Shown piece after piece: positions 56,425-64,000 of a stretch of 64,000 nucleotides of DNA. Made by a program: the position numbers and the translations under genes. Below the pieces are notes generated by a model. It had not been told where the DNA came from. It did no database searches and saw nothing but the letters and a program-made list of their open reading frames with translations. Every line of letters begins with the position of its first letter. Position 1 is the first letter of the stretch. Source of the stretch: Candidatus Promineifilum breve (lineage in GTDB: Bacteria; Chloroflexota; Anaerolineae; Promineifilales; Promineifilaceae); NCBI RefSeq assembly GCF_900066015.1, contig NZ_LN890655.1, positions 1,218,726 to 1,282,725 of the forward strand, given 5' to 3'.

Positions 56425-57816
56425 TTATTGCTGCACAGTGACGCTGGAGGGGTTGATCAGCGCCGCGTTGGGGCCGATGAACTGTTCGGTGGAGAAGCCG
56501 CTGACCAGGCCGCGCTCGTTCAGCGCGGCGATGCTGACGGCGTAGGTGACGCTCGGGTCCAGCCCGGTCAGGGCCACGTTGCCGGCATTGCTGGCCTTCA
56601 CGAAGCGGAAGGTGGGGTAATAGACCGAATCCACCGGCCGGAAGGAGATGGCGTAGCCGGAAGCGTCGGGCGTTACCGGCCAGGTCAGCAGATAGGCCCC
56701 CGGCTCGGCCATCGCGGCGATGATCGGCGGCGCGGGCTGGTGCGGCCCGCCGGCCAGATTGGCGGCCACGGACACGTTGAGCTGCGCCATGCGCTGCAAG
56801 TAGGTGTAGTCGATCAAATCCCACGTGTCGCGGTTGGAATTGACCAGGTCGGGGTCTTCGACGGACTCAATGAGACGGATGGCCGGGAAGCCGGCGCGGA
56901 CGAATTCACGATGGTCGCCCCAGCGCCCCTCGCGGTCGAGCGCGTCGTAGATGACCACCGGGAACGTCGGCAGATAGAGGCCGCCCACGTACTCATAGTA
57001 GCGGCCGAGCGCGCCGTGGGCTGAGGTCAGGAAATCGACAGCGAAAAGACGGGCGTGCTGCGGAATGCCCGCCCGCCCGCCCACGGCGTCGTAGTTGAGG
57101 GCCGAGATGATGTTCTTGCCTTCCATAAAGGCGTTTTCGGCGTAGAAGCGCGCCCCGAATGAGCCTTGCTCCTCGGCCGACGTCGCCAGGAAGATGATCG
57201 TCTGGTTCCAGTCGCGCGAACTCATCACCCGCGCCGTCTCCAGCAGCAGGGCGATACCCGACGCGTTGTCGTTGGCCCCGGTGGCCCGGCTGGCGCCATC
57301 GGTCACGTCCGGCGGCCGGTTGTCGTAGTGGCCCATGATGATCAGGACGCCATTGCCATTGCCCTTGCCCGGCAGCGTCGCCACGACGTTGCTCTGCTCG
57401 GCGGTGTAGCCGTTATAGGACAGCGGGAAATCCTGGAATTCGACCGTCAGCCGGCCGTTGCCGACACGGACGAACTCGTTGAAGATCCAGCGCCGGGCCG
57501 CGCCGATGCCGAACGTCTCCGATTGGGTGTCGCTAAAGGCGTTGCGCGTGCCGAAGCCTTCCAATTGGCGGACGTAGGCCATGAGCTGCTGCTGCGACAC
57601 TTCGGTGATGAGCGATTCGACGGCCGGATCGACCGTCGGCACCACGTCGCTGACCGGGTCGGTCACCAGTTGCCCGGCCTCGTTGGGGATGATGAGTTCC
57701 GGCGTCGCCACCGGGGGCGTGGGGATCACCAGTTGCGGCTGCGGCTCCAATAAGCTGCATCCGGCGAGGACCGGCAATAAGGCCAGAATAATGAGTCGAA
57801 CGATTCTCTTGGACAC
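56425..57816 (-). CDS. M28-family aminopeptidase lipoprotein
   Basis: 463 residues. Lipobox LAGC at 17-20. Zinc peptidase with GHYDNRP (His), ANDNASGIALLLETARV (Asp), SAEEQGSFGARFYAE (Glu) and LNYDAVGG (Asp) motifs. The C-terminal ~95 residues form a fibronectin type III domain (PGAYLLTWPVTPDASGYAISFRP). It would release amino acids from peptides outside the cell. The stop lies five bases after the palindrome. Confidence 0.9.
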   Translation of the reverse strand: MSKRIVRLIILALLPVLAGCSLLEPQPQLVIPTPPVATPELIIPNEAGQLVTDPVSDVVPTVDPAVESLITEVSQQQLMAYVRQLEGFGTRNAFSDTQSETFGIGAARRWIFNEFVRVGNGRLTVEFQDFPLSYNGYTAEQSNVVATLPGKGNGNGVLIIMGHYDNRPPDVTDGASRATGANDNASGIALLLETARVMSSRDWNQTIIFLATSAEEQGSFGARFYAENAFMEGKNIISALNYDAVGGRAGIPQHARLFAVDFLTSAHGALGRYYEYVGGLYLPTFPVVIYDALDREGRWGDHREFVRAGFPAIRLIESVEDPDLVNSNRDTWDLIDYTYLQRMAQLNVSVAANLAGGPHQPAPPIIAAMAEPGAYLLTWPVTPDASGYAISFRPVDSVYYPTFRFVKASNAGNVALTGLDPSVTYAVSIAALNERGLVSGFSTEQFIGPNAALINPSSVTVQQ

Positions 57817-57909
57817 CGGCTACCCTTTTACATGACTCCTGATCGATTGACAGCGCCTAAGCATAGCCAATTACGCCGCCGGATGCACGCCTCTTGAGCA
57901 ACGGTTAAC

Positions 57910-58842
57910 CTACATCGGCTCCGGCTCGCTCGGCCGTTCGGGCGGCTTGGCGAAGACCGGCGGGCGCACCATGCCGCCCCGCGCCTGATGGCCCTGGCCG
58001 ATGACGACGAAGGCCGCCGGGTCGATCTCCTCCACCAGGCCGTGCAACACCTCCACGTCCGGCCGGGTGACGGTGCAGAACAGGATGGTGCGCTCCTCCT
58101 GAGTATACATGCCCTCGCCCGCCCAGCGCGTGACGCCCACGCCGAGGCGGGCCATCAGCCTGGCCCCGACCGCCTCCGGCCGGTCGGTGATGATAAAGAC
58201 GACGCGCACCACGCTCGGCCCCTCCAGCACGTAGTCCGAGGCCAGCCCCATGATGAATAACATGATCATCCCATAGAGCGCCCGCTCCCAGCCAAAGGTC
58301 AGGCCCAGGGCGACGATGATCACCCCGTCGATGATCATGTACAGTTGGCTGATGGGGATGCCGGTGCGCAATTGCAGGATGCGGCTGATGATGCCCGTGC
58401 CGCTGACCATGCCCCGGCCGCGCAACACCAGGCCATAGCCGATGCCGCCCAACACGCCGCCGTAGAGCGCGGTCAGCAGCAGGTCATCGACGATGGCCTG
58501 CGGCGGGAAGAAGCGGGCCGTCAGATCGACGCCCAGCGTGTAGTAGATGGTGACGTAGAGCGTGCGCACCAGAAAGCGGAAGCGCCCCAGTTGCCAGAAG
58601 CCCAGGGCAATGAGCGGCGTGCTCATCAGCAACATGCCGATGCCGCGCGGGATGCCGGTGTAATGATTGAGGATCAGCGTCAGGCCGCCCATGCCGCCGG
58701 GGGCGATATTGCCGGGGGCCATGAAGATGTTGAAGTTGACCATCATGATCGTCGCGCCGATGGTCAGGAAAATGTAATTGCGGATCGTCTCGCGCCAGTT
58801 GATCGGCGTTTCGCGATTTAGATAGCCCTTGATTGTCGCCAT
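57910..58842 (-). CDS. YitT-family membrane protein with DUF2179
   Basis: 310 residues from ATG 58842 with GGAGG 4 bases upstream. Five to six helices in the first 210 residues with the family segments APGNIAPGGMGGLTLIL and GLVLRGRGMVSGTGIIS, then a DUF2179 domain with ERTILFCTVTRPDVEVLHGLVEEIDPAAFVVI. Function unknown in the family. It starts 20 bases after the YfhO stop on the same strand, so one operon is likely. Confidence 0.85.
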   Translation of the reverse strand: MATIKGYLNRETPINWRETIRNYIFLTIGATIMMVNFNIFMAPGNIAPGGMGGLTLILNHYTGIPRGIGMLLMSTPLIALGFWQLGRFRFLVRTLYVTIYYTLGVDLTARFFPPQAIVDDLLLTALYGGVLGGIGYGLVLRGRGMVSGTGIISRILQLRTGIPISQLYMIIDGVIIVALGLTFGWERALYGMIMLFIMGLASDYVLEGPSVVRVVFIITDRPEAVGARLMARLGVGVTRWAGEGMYTQEERTILFCTVTRPDVEVLHGLVEEIDPAAFVVIGQGHQARGGMVRPPVFAKPPERPSEPEPM

Positions 58843-58862
58843 ACATCCTCCCTCTAGCTCCG

Positions 58863-61685
58863 TCAATCCTGATCCCACCGTTTGGTTACGAAAACCCCCA
58901 CCGTCGCGGCCAACGCCAGGCCCAGGCCCAGCAGCGACAGCGCCAGACCCAGCCGGACGCTGCGCGGCCGATAGTGGAAGGCCACCTCATGCTCGCCGGC
59001 GGGCAGAAAGACGCCGCGAAACATGCCGTCCACCTGCTCGATGACCCCCGGCGCGCCGTCAACCGTCGCCGCCCAGCCGGGGTAATGGGCATCGGTCAGG
59101 ATGAGCAGGCTATCCCGGTCGCTGCGGGTCTGGATCAGCACAGACTCGGCCGTGTAGTCGCTGATCGTCGCCACCCCCTGGCCGCCCGCGCCGCCGACGG
59201 CCGCATCGCCGATTCCAATGACCACCGCCTCGGCCCGCGGATCGAAGTCTTCGGCTCGCATGGCAGCTACGGCCGCCGCCCCATCGGCCGCCCACTGCCA
59301 ATCGTGTACCAGGAAAGCCCGCGGTTGCGCGTCGGCGTTCTCGTAGATCTTCACGTCGCCGGAGAAGATGAGCCGGTAGGGCGGCAGCGAAAGGGGCAGG
59401 AACGCGCCATCGCGGCTATCGACCAGGGTCAGCGCGTCCAGCCCACACGCCTCCGGCCCGGCGGCGCAGGGCAACAGCGTCAGCGTCTCGACCGTCGCCG
59501 GTTGCGGCAAGGTGACGCGATACACGTCCGGGGCGAGCCATAACGCCGGCGTCGCCCGCCATACCTGACCTTCGGTGATGATCTCTATCTCCGGCGGCGG
59601 ACCGTCGGCCAGCAGCCACAACTCGGTCGCCTCGAAGTCCGGCGCGGCCACGGCAACGGCCGTCCGCACATTCACCGGATGCTGCCGGTCGAAGTACACC
59701 CCTTCGCGCCAGGCGTCGCCCGTCTTGTCGGTGATCAGATAGCGGCCGTTGAACAGGCTCAGCCAGCGGGCATCGGGCGCGGCCGGCAGGTATTCGCGCA
59801 GTCGCCCGTCGGTCGTCGCGTTGCCCTCCGGCAAGATCAACCCCATCGTCGCCGCATACGACCGCAGCGGCAGTATACCGCCGTCGAAGCCGTCGATGGC
59901 CGGCAAGCCACTGACCAGCGACAGGTTGGGCGACAGCACTTCCTTGTGCTTCACGGCGATGACGTAATCGTAGATGGCCGCCGCGTCGAGTTGATCGGCG
60001 TACATCGCCTCGATCTCGGCCAGGTCGCCGGGGTCGAAGAGGATGCCCGACAGGCTCAGGAAGCGGTCGGGCGGCGTTGGGCAGGCCCGCGCCGGAACGC
60101 GACAGGTCGCCAGGGCCATCAGCCGCGCTTGTGGCGGGCGCAGGTCGAAGTAGGCCTCCGGCGTGGTCAACTGGTTATAGGGCAGCCCACGCGAGCCGAG
60201 CCACAGCACGGCCAGCGTCAGGACAGCCAGATCGCGCGTGGCCGTCGCTGCCCGGTCGGTCGGCCCGGTCAGGATAACCCACAGCAGCAGGGCGGCCAGG
60301 ACGAACTCAATCAGCCAGCCCAACAGGGTCAGCAGCGCGGGCGGCGCATATGGCGCTTCGGCGCCGGTGGGCACGAAACGGGCCAGCCAACCGGCGGCAT
60401 AGCCCCACACGATGAGCAAGGCCAGACCGACCGCGGCGACGATCAGCGGCCGGAGCAGTTCCGCCCGCGCCACGCGCCGCGCCTCGTCCGTGGGATAGTC
60501 GGCCGTCGCGTAAGCCCGCAATCGTTGCCAGCCATAGCCGGCCAGCAGCGCCAACCCCAGCGCGGCCACGGCCAGCCAACGGGCCGGGGCGCGGAACAGG
60601 TCGAAGCCGGGCAGGCGGCCGAGCAGATAATAGAGTGGCGTGAAGCGGCCCAGCGCCAGCACCATGGCCACAACTACGAGGAAAACCCACGGCCGCACTG
60701 CCCGATTCCGCCGCCAGCCCCACGCCCCGACCACGGCCAGAGCCAGCGCCGTCAGCGGCAGGAAGGCCACGTACTCGCTGAACAGCGTCTGACCATAACC
60801 CGGCAGCAGCGCCCGCGTCAGGTGCAGCGGATGCCAGGAGAAGGACAACACCTCGTTGAGTGGCAGCCCACCCTGCCGGGTCGATTGCCCGGCCAGTTCC
60901 AGCGTCGGTAGCAGTTGGGCGGCGGCGAGAACGGCGGCCAGGGCCACGGCCGCCGCCAGCGCGGCGAAGGGACGCACCATCGCCCCAGACCTGACAGGCT
61001 TCCGAAAGTCTGGCAGGCTATGAATAGCCACCCACAACGCCACCGCCACCCCACTGATAAACGCCGTCTGCGTGTGCCCGGCCAGCAGTTGCAGAGCCAA
61101 CAGGCCGCCGATGGCGAGCACCGGCCGCAGCGTATCGCGCCAACGCCCGCCGGTTGGCGGCGGATCGACCAGCGAGGGCAGGACGGCGAAGAACCACGGC
61201 AGCCAGGCCAACCCCTGCAACTGGTTGACGTGCTCCACCTGCGCCGTCAGATAGCCGCCCAGGGCGAACAAGGCCGCCGCCAACAGCGCCGCGCCGCGCG
61301 CCAGCCCCAGCGCCCGCCGCCCGGCCAGATACGTCCCAGCGGCGGCGATGAGTACATGGATCAGGATCGACGCGCTGACGGCGTAGGGCGGGGCGAACAG
61401 CAGCCATACCGGCCAGTTGAGCGGGTAGAAGAAGCCCACCTGACTATTGGCCAGAAACGGCGCGCCCATGAAGAGGTCGGGGTTCCAGAGGGGCAGTCGC
61501 CCGGCCCGCAACGCTTCGGCCGCCGCCGTCCAGTAGGGGTAGAAATAGAGAAACGTATCGCCGCGGGCCAGGATGAGATTGCTGAAGGCCAGCCGCACGA
61601 AAAAGAACAGGATGAGCGCGGCCAACACGACCAGCACGAGCGCCCCCCGCCTCTTGTGTGTGAACAATTCCGTCACTCGTCTCAT
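58863..61685 (-). CDS. YfhO-family membrane glycosyltransferase-like protein
   Basis: 940 residues, long, with about twelve helices in the first 560 and a large outer domain. The start GDTFLYFYPYWTAAAEALRAG and LPLWNPDLFMGAPFLANSQ are the YfhO hallmarks (GT-C fold); the last part has HYPGWAATVDG and GVFLPAGEHEVAFHYRP. YfhO is implicated in lipoteichoic acid glycosylation in Bacillus. A small in-frame palindrome (60992-61022) encodes LPDFRKPVRS in a loop. Followed by the YitT gene. Confidence 0.85.
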   Translation of the reverse strand: MRRVTELFTHKRRGALVLVVLAALILFFFVRLAFSNLILARGDTFLYFYPYWTAAAEALRAGRLPLWNPDLFMGAPFLANSQVGFFYPLNWPVWLLFAPPYAVSASILIHVLIAAAGTYLAGRRALGLARGAALLAAALFALGGYLTAQVEHVNQLQGLAWLPWFFAVLPSLVDPPPTGGRWRDTLRPVLAIGGLLALQLLAGHTQTAFISGVAVALWVAIHSLPDFRKPVRSGAMVRPFAALAAAVALAAVLAAAQLLPTLELAGQSTRQGGLPLNEVLSFSWHPLHLTRALLPGYGQTLFSEYVAFLPLTALALAVVGAWGWRRNRAVRPWVFLVVVAMVLALGRFTPLYYLLGRLPGFDLFRAPARWLAVAALGLALLAGYGWQRLRAYATADYPTDEARRVARAELLRPLIVAAVGLALLIVWGYAAGWLARFVPTGAEAPYAPPALLTLLGWLIEFVLAALLLWVILTGPTDRAATATRDLAVLTLAVLWLGSRGLPYNQLTTPEAYFDLRPPQARLMALATCRVPARACPTPPDRFLSLSGILFDPGDLAEIEAMYADQLDAAAIYDYVIAVKHKEVLSPNLSLVSGLPAIDGFDGGILPLRSYAATMGLILPEGNATTDGRLREYLPAAPDARWLSLFNGRYLITDKTGDAWREGVYFDRQHPVNVRTAVAVAAPDFEATELWLLADGPPPEIEIITEGQVWRATPALWLAPDVYRVTLPQPATVETLTLLPCAAGPEACGLDALTLVDSRDGAFLPLSLPPYRLIFSGDVKIYENADAQPRAFLVHDWQWAADGAAAVAAMRAEDFDPRAEAVVIGIGDAAVGGAGGQGVATISDYTAESVLIQTRSDRDSLLILTDAHYPGWAATVDGAPGVIEQVDGMFRGVFLPAGEHEVAFHYRPRSVRLGLALSLLGLGLALAATVGVFVTKRWDQD
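60992..61022. repeat. CAGACCTGACAGG palindrome inside yfhO-like gene
   Basis: CAGACCTGACAGGCTTCCGAAAGTCTGGCAGG: two near-complementary halves of the type often seen as CCTGTCAGGTTTCC elements. In frame, in a loop between two helices. Confidence 0.6.
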
Positions 61686-61710
61686 GCCTGAAGTCCGTGC
61701 CGCGCCGCGC

Positions 61711-63177
61711 TCAGTGGCCGATGCGATAGATGATCACCCCGGCCGTGCCGTCCTGCCCCGGCAGCGGCTCCAGCCGGTAGCCGCTCTCGGCCAGGCGGCG
61801 CACCACCGGCCGGGCCGCGGCCGACGCCGGCAGCGCAATGGCCCGCAACGGCCCCACGCCGCCAAATGCCGCCAGATCGGCCAGCAACGCGTCGGCGTGG
61901 GGAAACCAGCTCACGTACACCCGGCCGTCGAATAGCTGGTAGCGCCAATGCCAACTGTACCAGTGATCATACAGGACAGTGCCGTAGGGAGCATCCTTCA
62001 GCGCTTCGGCGGCGCGGGCCGCGCCGCCGTCGGCCGTCGGTTGCCCGCCGATGGGGTAGCGCCCGGCGCGGGCCGCGGCGGCGATGGGCAGGTGGGCGAG
62101 GGCCAGGACGGCCAGGGCGGCGAAAACGAATTGCCGCGAGCGCCGACCACAGACCACAGACCGCAGACCACAAAACGCAGACCACAAAACGCTCAGGCCC
62201 CGGCCGATGAGGATGGCGATGAGCGGCAGGATGGGCAGCAGGTAGCGATCCCAGACCGGCACGGCCCATAGCCAGTGCAGGGCCAGATAGGCGACGACAA
62301 ACAGGAGCAACCCGGCCTCGACCGGCATCAGGCGACGCCGGGCCGCGAACCCGGTTAATGCCGCCGCGCTCAAGGCCAACAGCGGCCAACCCCAGGTCAG
62401 CCGCCACAACCAGCCCATCTGCGCCAGCCGCGGCCATAGCTCCCATGAACGAACCGGGCGAATACCGCCGATGTTGGCCCATTGCAGGCCGACCAGCCCC
62501 CCGGCCGCCGGGCGGAGGGCCTGCCAAAGGAGCAGCAGGCCGACAACCACGACGAACCCGGCCAGCCCACGCCGCCACGCCGCGCCCCGCCAGCCGGCCA
62601 GCCAGGCCATCGCCACCAGCAACGGCGCGAAAAGGAGCGCCTGATACTTGGTCGCCAGGGCCAGCCCGAACAACAGCCCGGCGGCCCACGGCCATGGTCC
62701 CGCCCTATCCGGCGATGAATGCGGGCGGGCCGCGACGTACAACGCGGCCATCAGCCACAGCGTCAACGGCGCGTCACTGAAAGCCGTGGCGCTGAACTGC
62801 ACGGCCAGCGGGGCAACGGCCACGAGGAAAGCGGCGACGACGGCCGCCGCCCGGTCGCCGGTCAGCCGCCGGGCCAGTTGCGCGGTGAGAGGGATGAGCA
62901 GCAGCGAGGCGATCCACGACGGCAGCCGCGCCGCGAACTCCACTGGGCCGAAAAGGGGGTAGAAAAGCGCTTGCAGATAGAACAGCAGCGGCGGCTTATC
63001 CACCGCCTGGGTCAGCAGCAGCGGGTCGCGCCAGACGGCGATGAGCCGCGCCCAGGTGGCGAAAAGCGCCTCGTCGGCGTGGAAGGTGTTGGCGAATAAC
63101 CCGCGAAAGCGCAAAACCGCGCCCAGCCAACAGGAGAGAAGCAACCAAAATCGCCAGGATCGGGCCATCGGCGTCAC
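61711..63177 (-). CDS. GT39-like (ArnT/PMT type) membrane glycosyltransferase
   Basis: 488 residues with about ten helices. N-terminal FHADEALFATWARL carries the conserved acidic pair of GT-C enzymes and VDKPPLLFYLQALF is a PMT_2 signature. Uses polyprenyl-phosphate sugar to modify an extracellular acceptor. The heptamer array 62146-62194 lies in a loop (WSAFCGLRSVVCGRRSR). Start is ATG 63177 or the second Met at 63168. A GT2 gene precedes it on the same strand, which likely makes its polyprenyl-phosphate sugar donor. Confidence 0.85.
   Translation of the reverse strand: MTPMARSWRFWLLLSCWLGAVLRFRGLFANTFHADEALFATWARLIAVWRDPLLLTQAVDKPPLLFYLQALFYPLFGPVEFAARLPSWIASLLLIPLTAQLARRLTGDRAAAVVAAFLVAVAPLAVQFSATAFSDAPLTLWLMAALYVAARPHSSPDRAGPWPWAAGLLFGLALATKYQALLFAPLLVAMAWLAGWRGAAWRRGLAGFVVVVGLLLLWQALRPAAGGLVGLQWANIGGIRPVRSWELWPRLAQMGWLWRLTWGWPLLALSAAALTGFAARRRLMPVEAGLLLFVVAYLALHWLWAVPVWDRYLLPILPLIAILIGRGLSVLWSAFCGLRSVVCGRRSRQFVFAALAVLALAHLPIAAAARAGRYPIGGQPTADGGAARAAEALKDAPYGTVLYDHWYSWHWRYQLFDGRVYVSWFPHADALLADLAAFGGVGPLRAIALPASAAARPVVRRLAESGYRLEPLPGQDGTAGVIIYRIGH
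62146..62194. repeat. ACCACAG heptamer array inside the GT39 gene
   Basis: Seven tandem 7-mers: ACCACAG, ACCACAG, ACCGCAG, ACCACAA, AACGCAG, ACCACAA, AACGCTC. It is in frame in a loop between helices. Confidence 0.9.
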
Positions 63178-63215
63178 GCGCCCCTGTTAACGGCGGTCGG
63201 CGCTCGCAGACGAGC

Positions 63216-63248
63216 GGGTCGTCAGCGGTCTGTGGTCTGCGGTCAATC
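63216..63248. repeat. CTGTGGT heptamers at the GT2 3' end
   Basis: CAGCGGT, CTGTGGT, CTGCGGT, CAATCC in a row. The GT2 stop TGA (63243-63245) lies at its edge. Confidence 0.75.
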
Positions 63249-63935
63249 CACAAACCGATACTTCAACAGATAGTACAGCGCCTTCGGCCCCTCGCGCCAC
63301 GGATTGAGTTTCTTGCCCTCTTCGAATTCGCGGCCGTTGTAGGAGATGGGCACTTCGTAGATACGATGACCGCGCTTCAGCACCTTCGACGTGATCTCCG
63401 GCTCGAACTCGAAACCGCGCGAGCGCAGGGGAATATCGCGCACTACGTCGGCCCGGAAGACCTTGTAGCAGGTCTCCATGTCGGTCAGGATGGTGTTGTA
63501 GACGATGTTGGTGACGAACGTCAGCATCTTGTTGCCGACCATGTGCCAGAAGAACATGGTCTTGGTGGGGCCGCCGCGAAAGCGCGAGCCATAGACCACG
63601 GCCGCCCGCCCCTCCATGATCGGCCGCAACAGGGCCGGGTAGTCGCGCGGGTCGTACTCCAGGTCGGCGTCCTGAATCAGGAAGATGTCGCCGCTGGCCT
63701 CGGCGAAGCCGGTGCGGACGGCCGCGCCCTTGCCCTGGTTCTTCTCGTGCAGGATGATGCGGATGATCGACTCGTCCAACGCCTGGATGGCCGGGTAGAG
63801 GTCGCGCGTGCCGTCGGTCGAGCCGTCATCGACCAGGATGATCTCGTCCGCCTCGTTAACCGCCAACACCGCCCGCACCGCCGGTTCGACGGTGGCGAAT
63901 TCGTTGTACACCGGAATGATGACCGATACTTTCAC
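63243..63935 (-). CDS. family 2 glycosyltransferase (dolichol-phosphate mannosyltransferase type)
   Basis: 230 residues from GTG 63935, with GGGAG 11 bases upstream; the longer frame runs over a probable upstream gene end. GT-A fold with VIIPVYNEF, VDDGSTDGT and QDADLEYDP (DxD, metal and nucleotide sugar binding); the MFFWHMVGNKMLTFV segment is typical of polyprenyl-phosphate glycosyltransferases. It probably makes a polyprenyl-phosphate sugar for the GT39 enzyme encoded next. Confidence 0.9.
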   Translation of the reverse strand: MKVSVIIPVYNEFATVEPAVRAVLAVNEADEIILVDDGSTDGTRDLYPAIQALDESIIRIILHEKNQGKGAAVRTGFAEASGDIFLIQDADLEYDPRDYPALLRPIMEGRAAVVYGSRFRGGPTKTMFFWHMVGNKMLTFVTNIVYNTILTDMETCYKVFRADVVRDIPLRSRGFEFEPEITSKVLKRGHRIYEVPISYNGREFEEGKKLNPWREGPKALYYLLKYRFVD

Positions 63936-63940
63936 GCTGG

Positions 63941-64000
63941 TTAGAACTCCCTCAGCGGCGCTAGGCCCTGGGCCACGTAAGGCCAATGGGCGCGCCGATT
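63941..64000 (-). CDS. 3' end of an upstream gene, truncated
   Basis: A minus-strand frame ending with TAA 63941-63943 encodes HWPYVAQGLAPLREF and stays open to the window edge. It ends five bases before the GT2 start, the spacing expected of an operon. The product cannot be told from 19 residues, and a chance open frame is not excluded. Confidence 0.35.
   Translation of the reverse strand, partial: NRRAHWPYVAQGLAPLREF

Overview
The window is a GC-rich, densely coded bacterial chromosome segment, probably from a Chloroflexota member (Anaerolineae/Ardenticatenia-like). The taxonomic call is inference. It rests on envelope proteins with long Thr/Pro linkers, many lipoproteins, YfhO and GT39 membrane glycosyltransferases, an Aquifex-like Sat-CysC fusion, and very abundant short-period palindromic repeats. 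No rRNA, phage, insertion sequence, transposase or CRISPR array is visible. One tRNA (Pro, anticodon CGG) has its promoter and terminator.

Layout. 0-8.7 kb: 5'-truncated AlkP-superfamily hydrolase, bifunctional sulfate adenylyltransferase/APS kinase plus a second stand-alone APS kinase, a FemAB-type aminoacyltransferase, a coiled-coil Zn-ribbon protein, galE enclosed by long inverted repeats, and an XdhC-type protein. 8.9-16.7 kb: msrA, an MFS exporter, a secreted adhesin-like protein, lysS, greA, ugd. 16.8-24 kb: FAD oxidoreductase and flippase-like pair, secreted protein, tRNA-Pro, hslO, TrmH-type methyltransferase, tandem GNAT. 24-26 kb: STAS / HATPase / cNMP-PP2C partner-switching operon. 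26.2-32.3 kb: complete hypABFCDE [NiFe]-hydrogenase maturation operon with no hydrogenase structural gene in view. 32.3-37.6 kb: accessory stretch with a HicB-like orphan, MmcQ/YjbR, AlkZ-like glycosylase, an SDR remnant, TPR protein, DinB-like protein, a YefM/YoeB toxin-antitoxin pair with its operator, and an orphan DUF433 gene. 37.6-46.1 kb: adenine deaminase, diheme cytochrome c, two-component system, small membrane proteins, BNR-repeat protein. 46.3-53.7 kb: proS, quinone oxidoreductase, phosphoribosyltransferase, hydantoinase B, zinc-ribbon protein, membrane protein. 53.7-64 kb: VanY-type peptidase, CapA-type protein, M28 peptidase, YitT protein, YfhO protein, GT39 and GT2 glycosyltransferases.

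The most unusual feature is not a gene. About 25 loci carry palindromes whose arms are tandem 7-mers (ACCACTG, GGCGGGT, AATTAGG, CTAGGTG types), 6-mers or 8-mers (TCCCCTGC, CGCAAAGG), or a CTACGGATT palindrome. They fill intergenic spacers, supply stop codons to at least eight genes, insert in frame inside at least six proteins, are sometimes nested inside each other, and form ~130-140 bp inverted repeats on both sides of galE. The spacers between hypF, hypC, hypD and hypE each hold a different family. The heptamer structure resembles the short tandemly repeated repetitive (STRR) sequences described in filamentous cyanobacteria, but their behaviour here looks like that of an active, gene-end-seeking repeat system and is the main target for follow-up.
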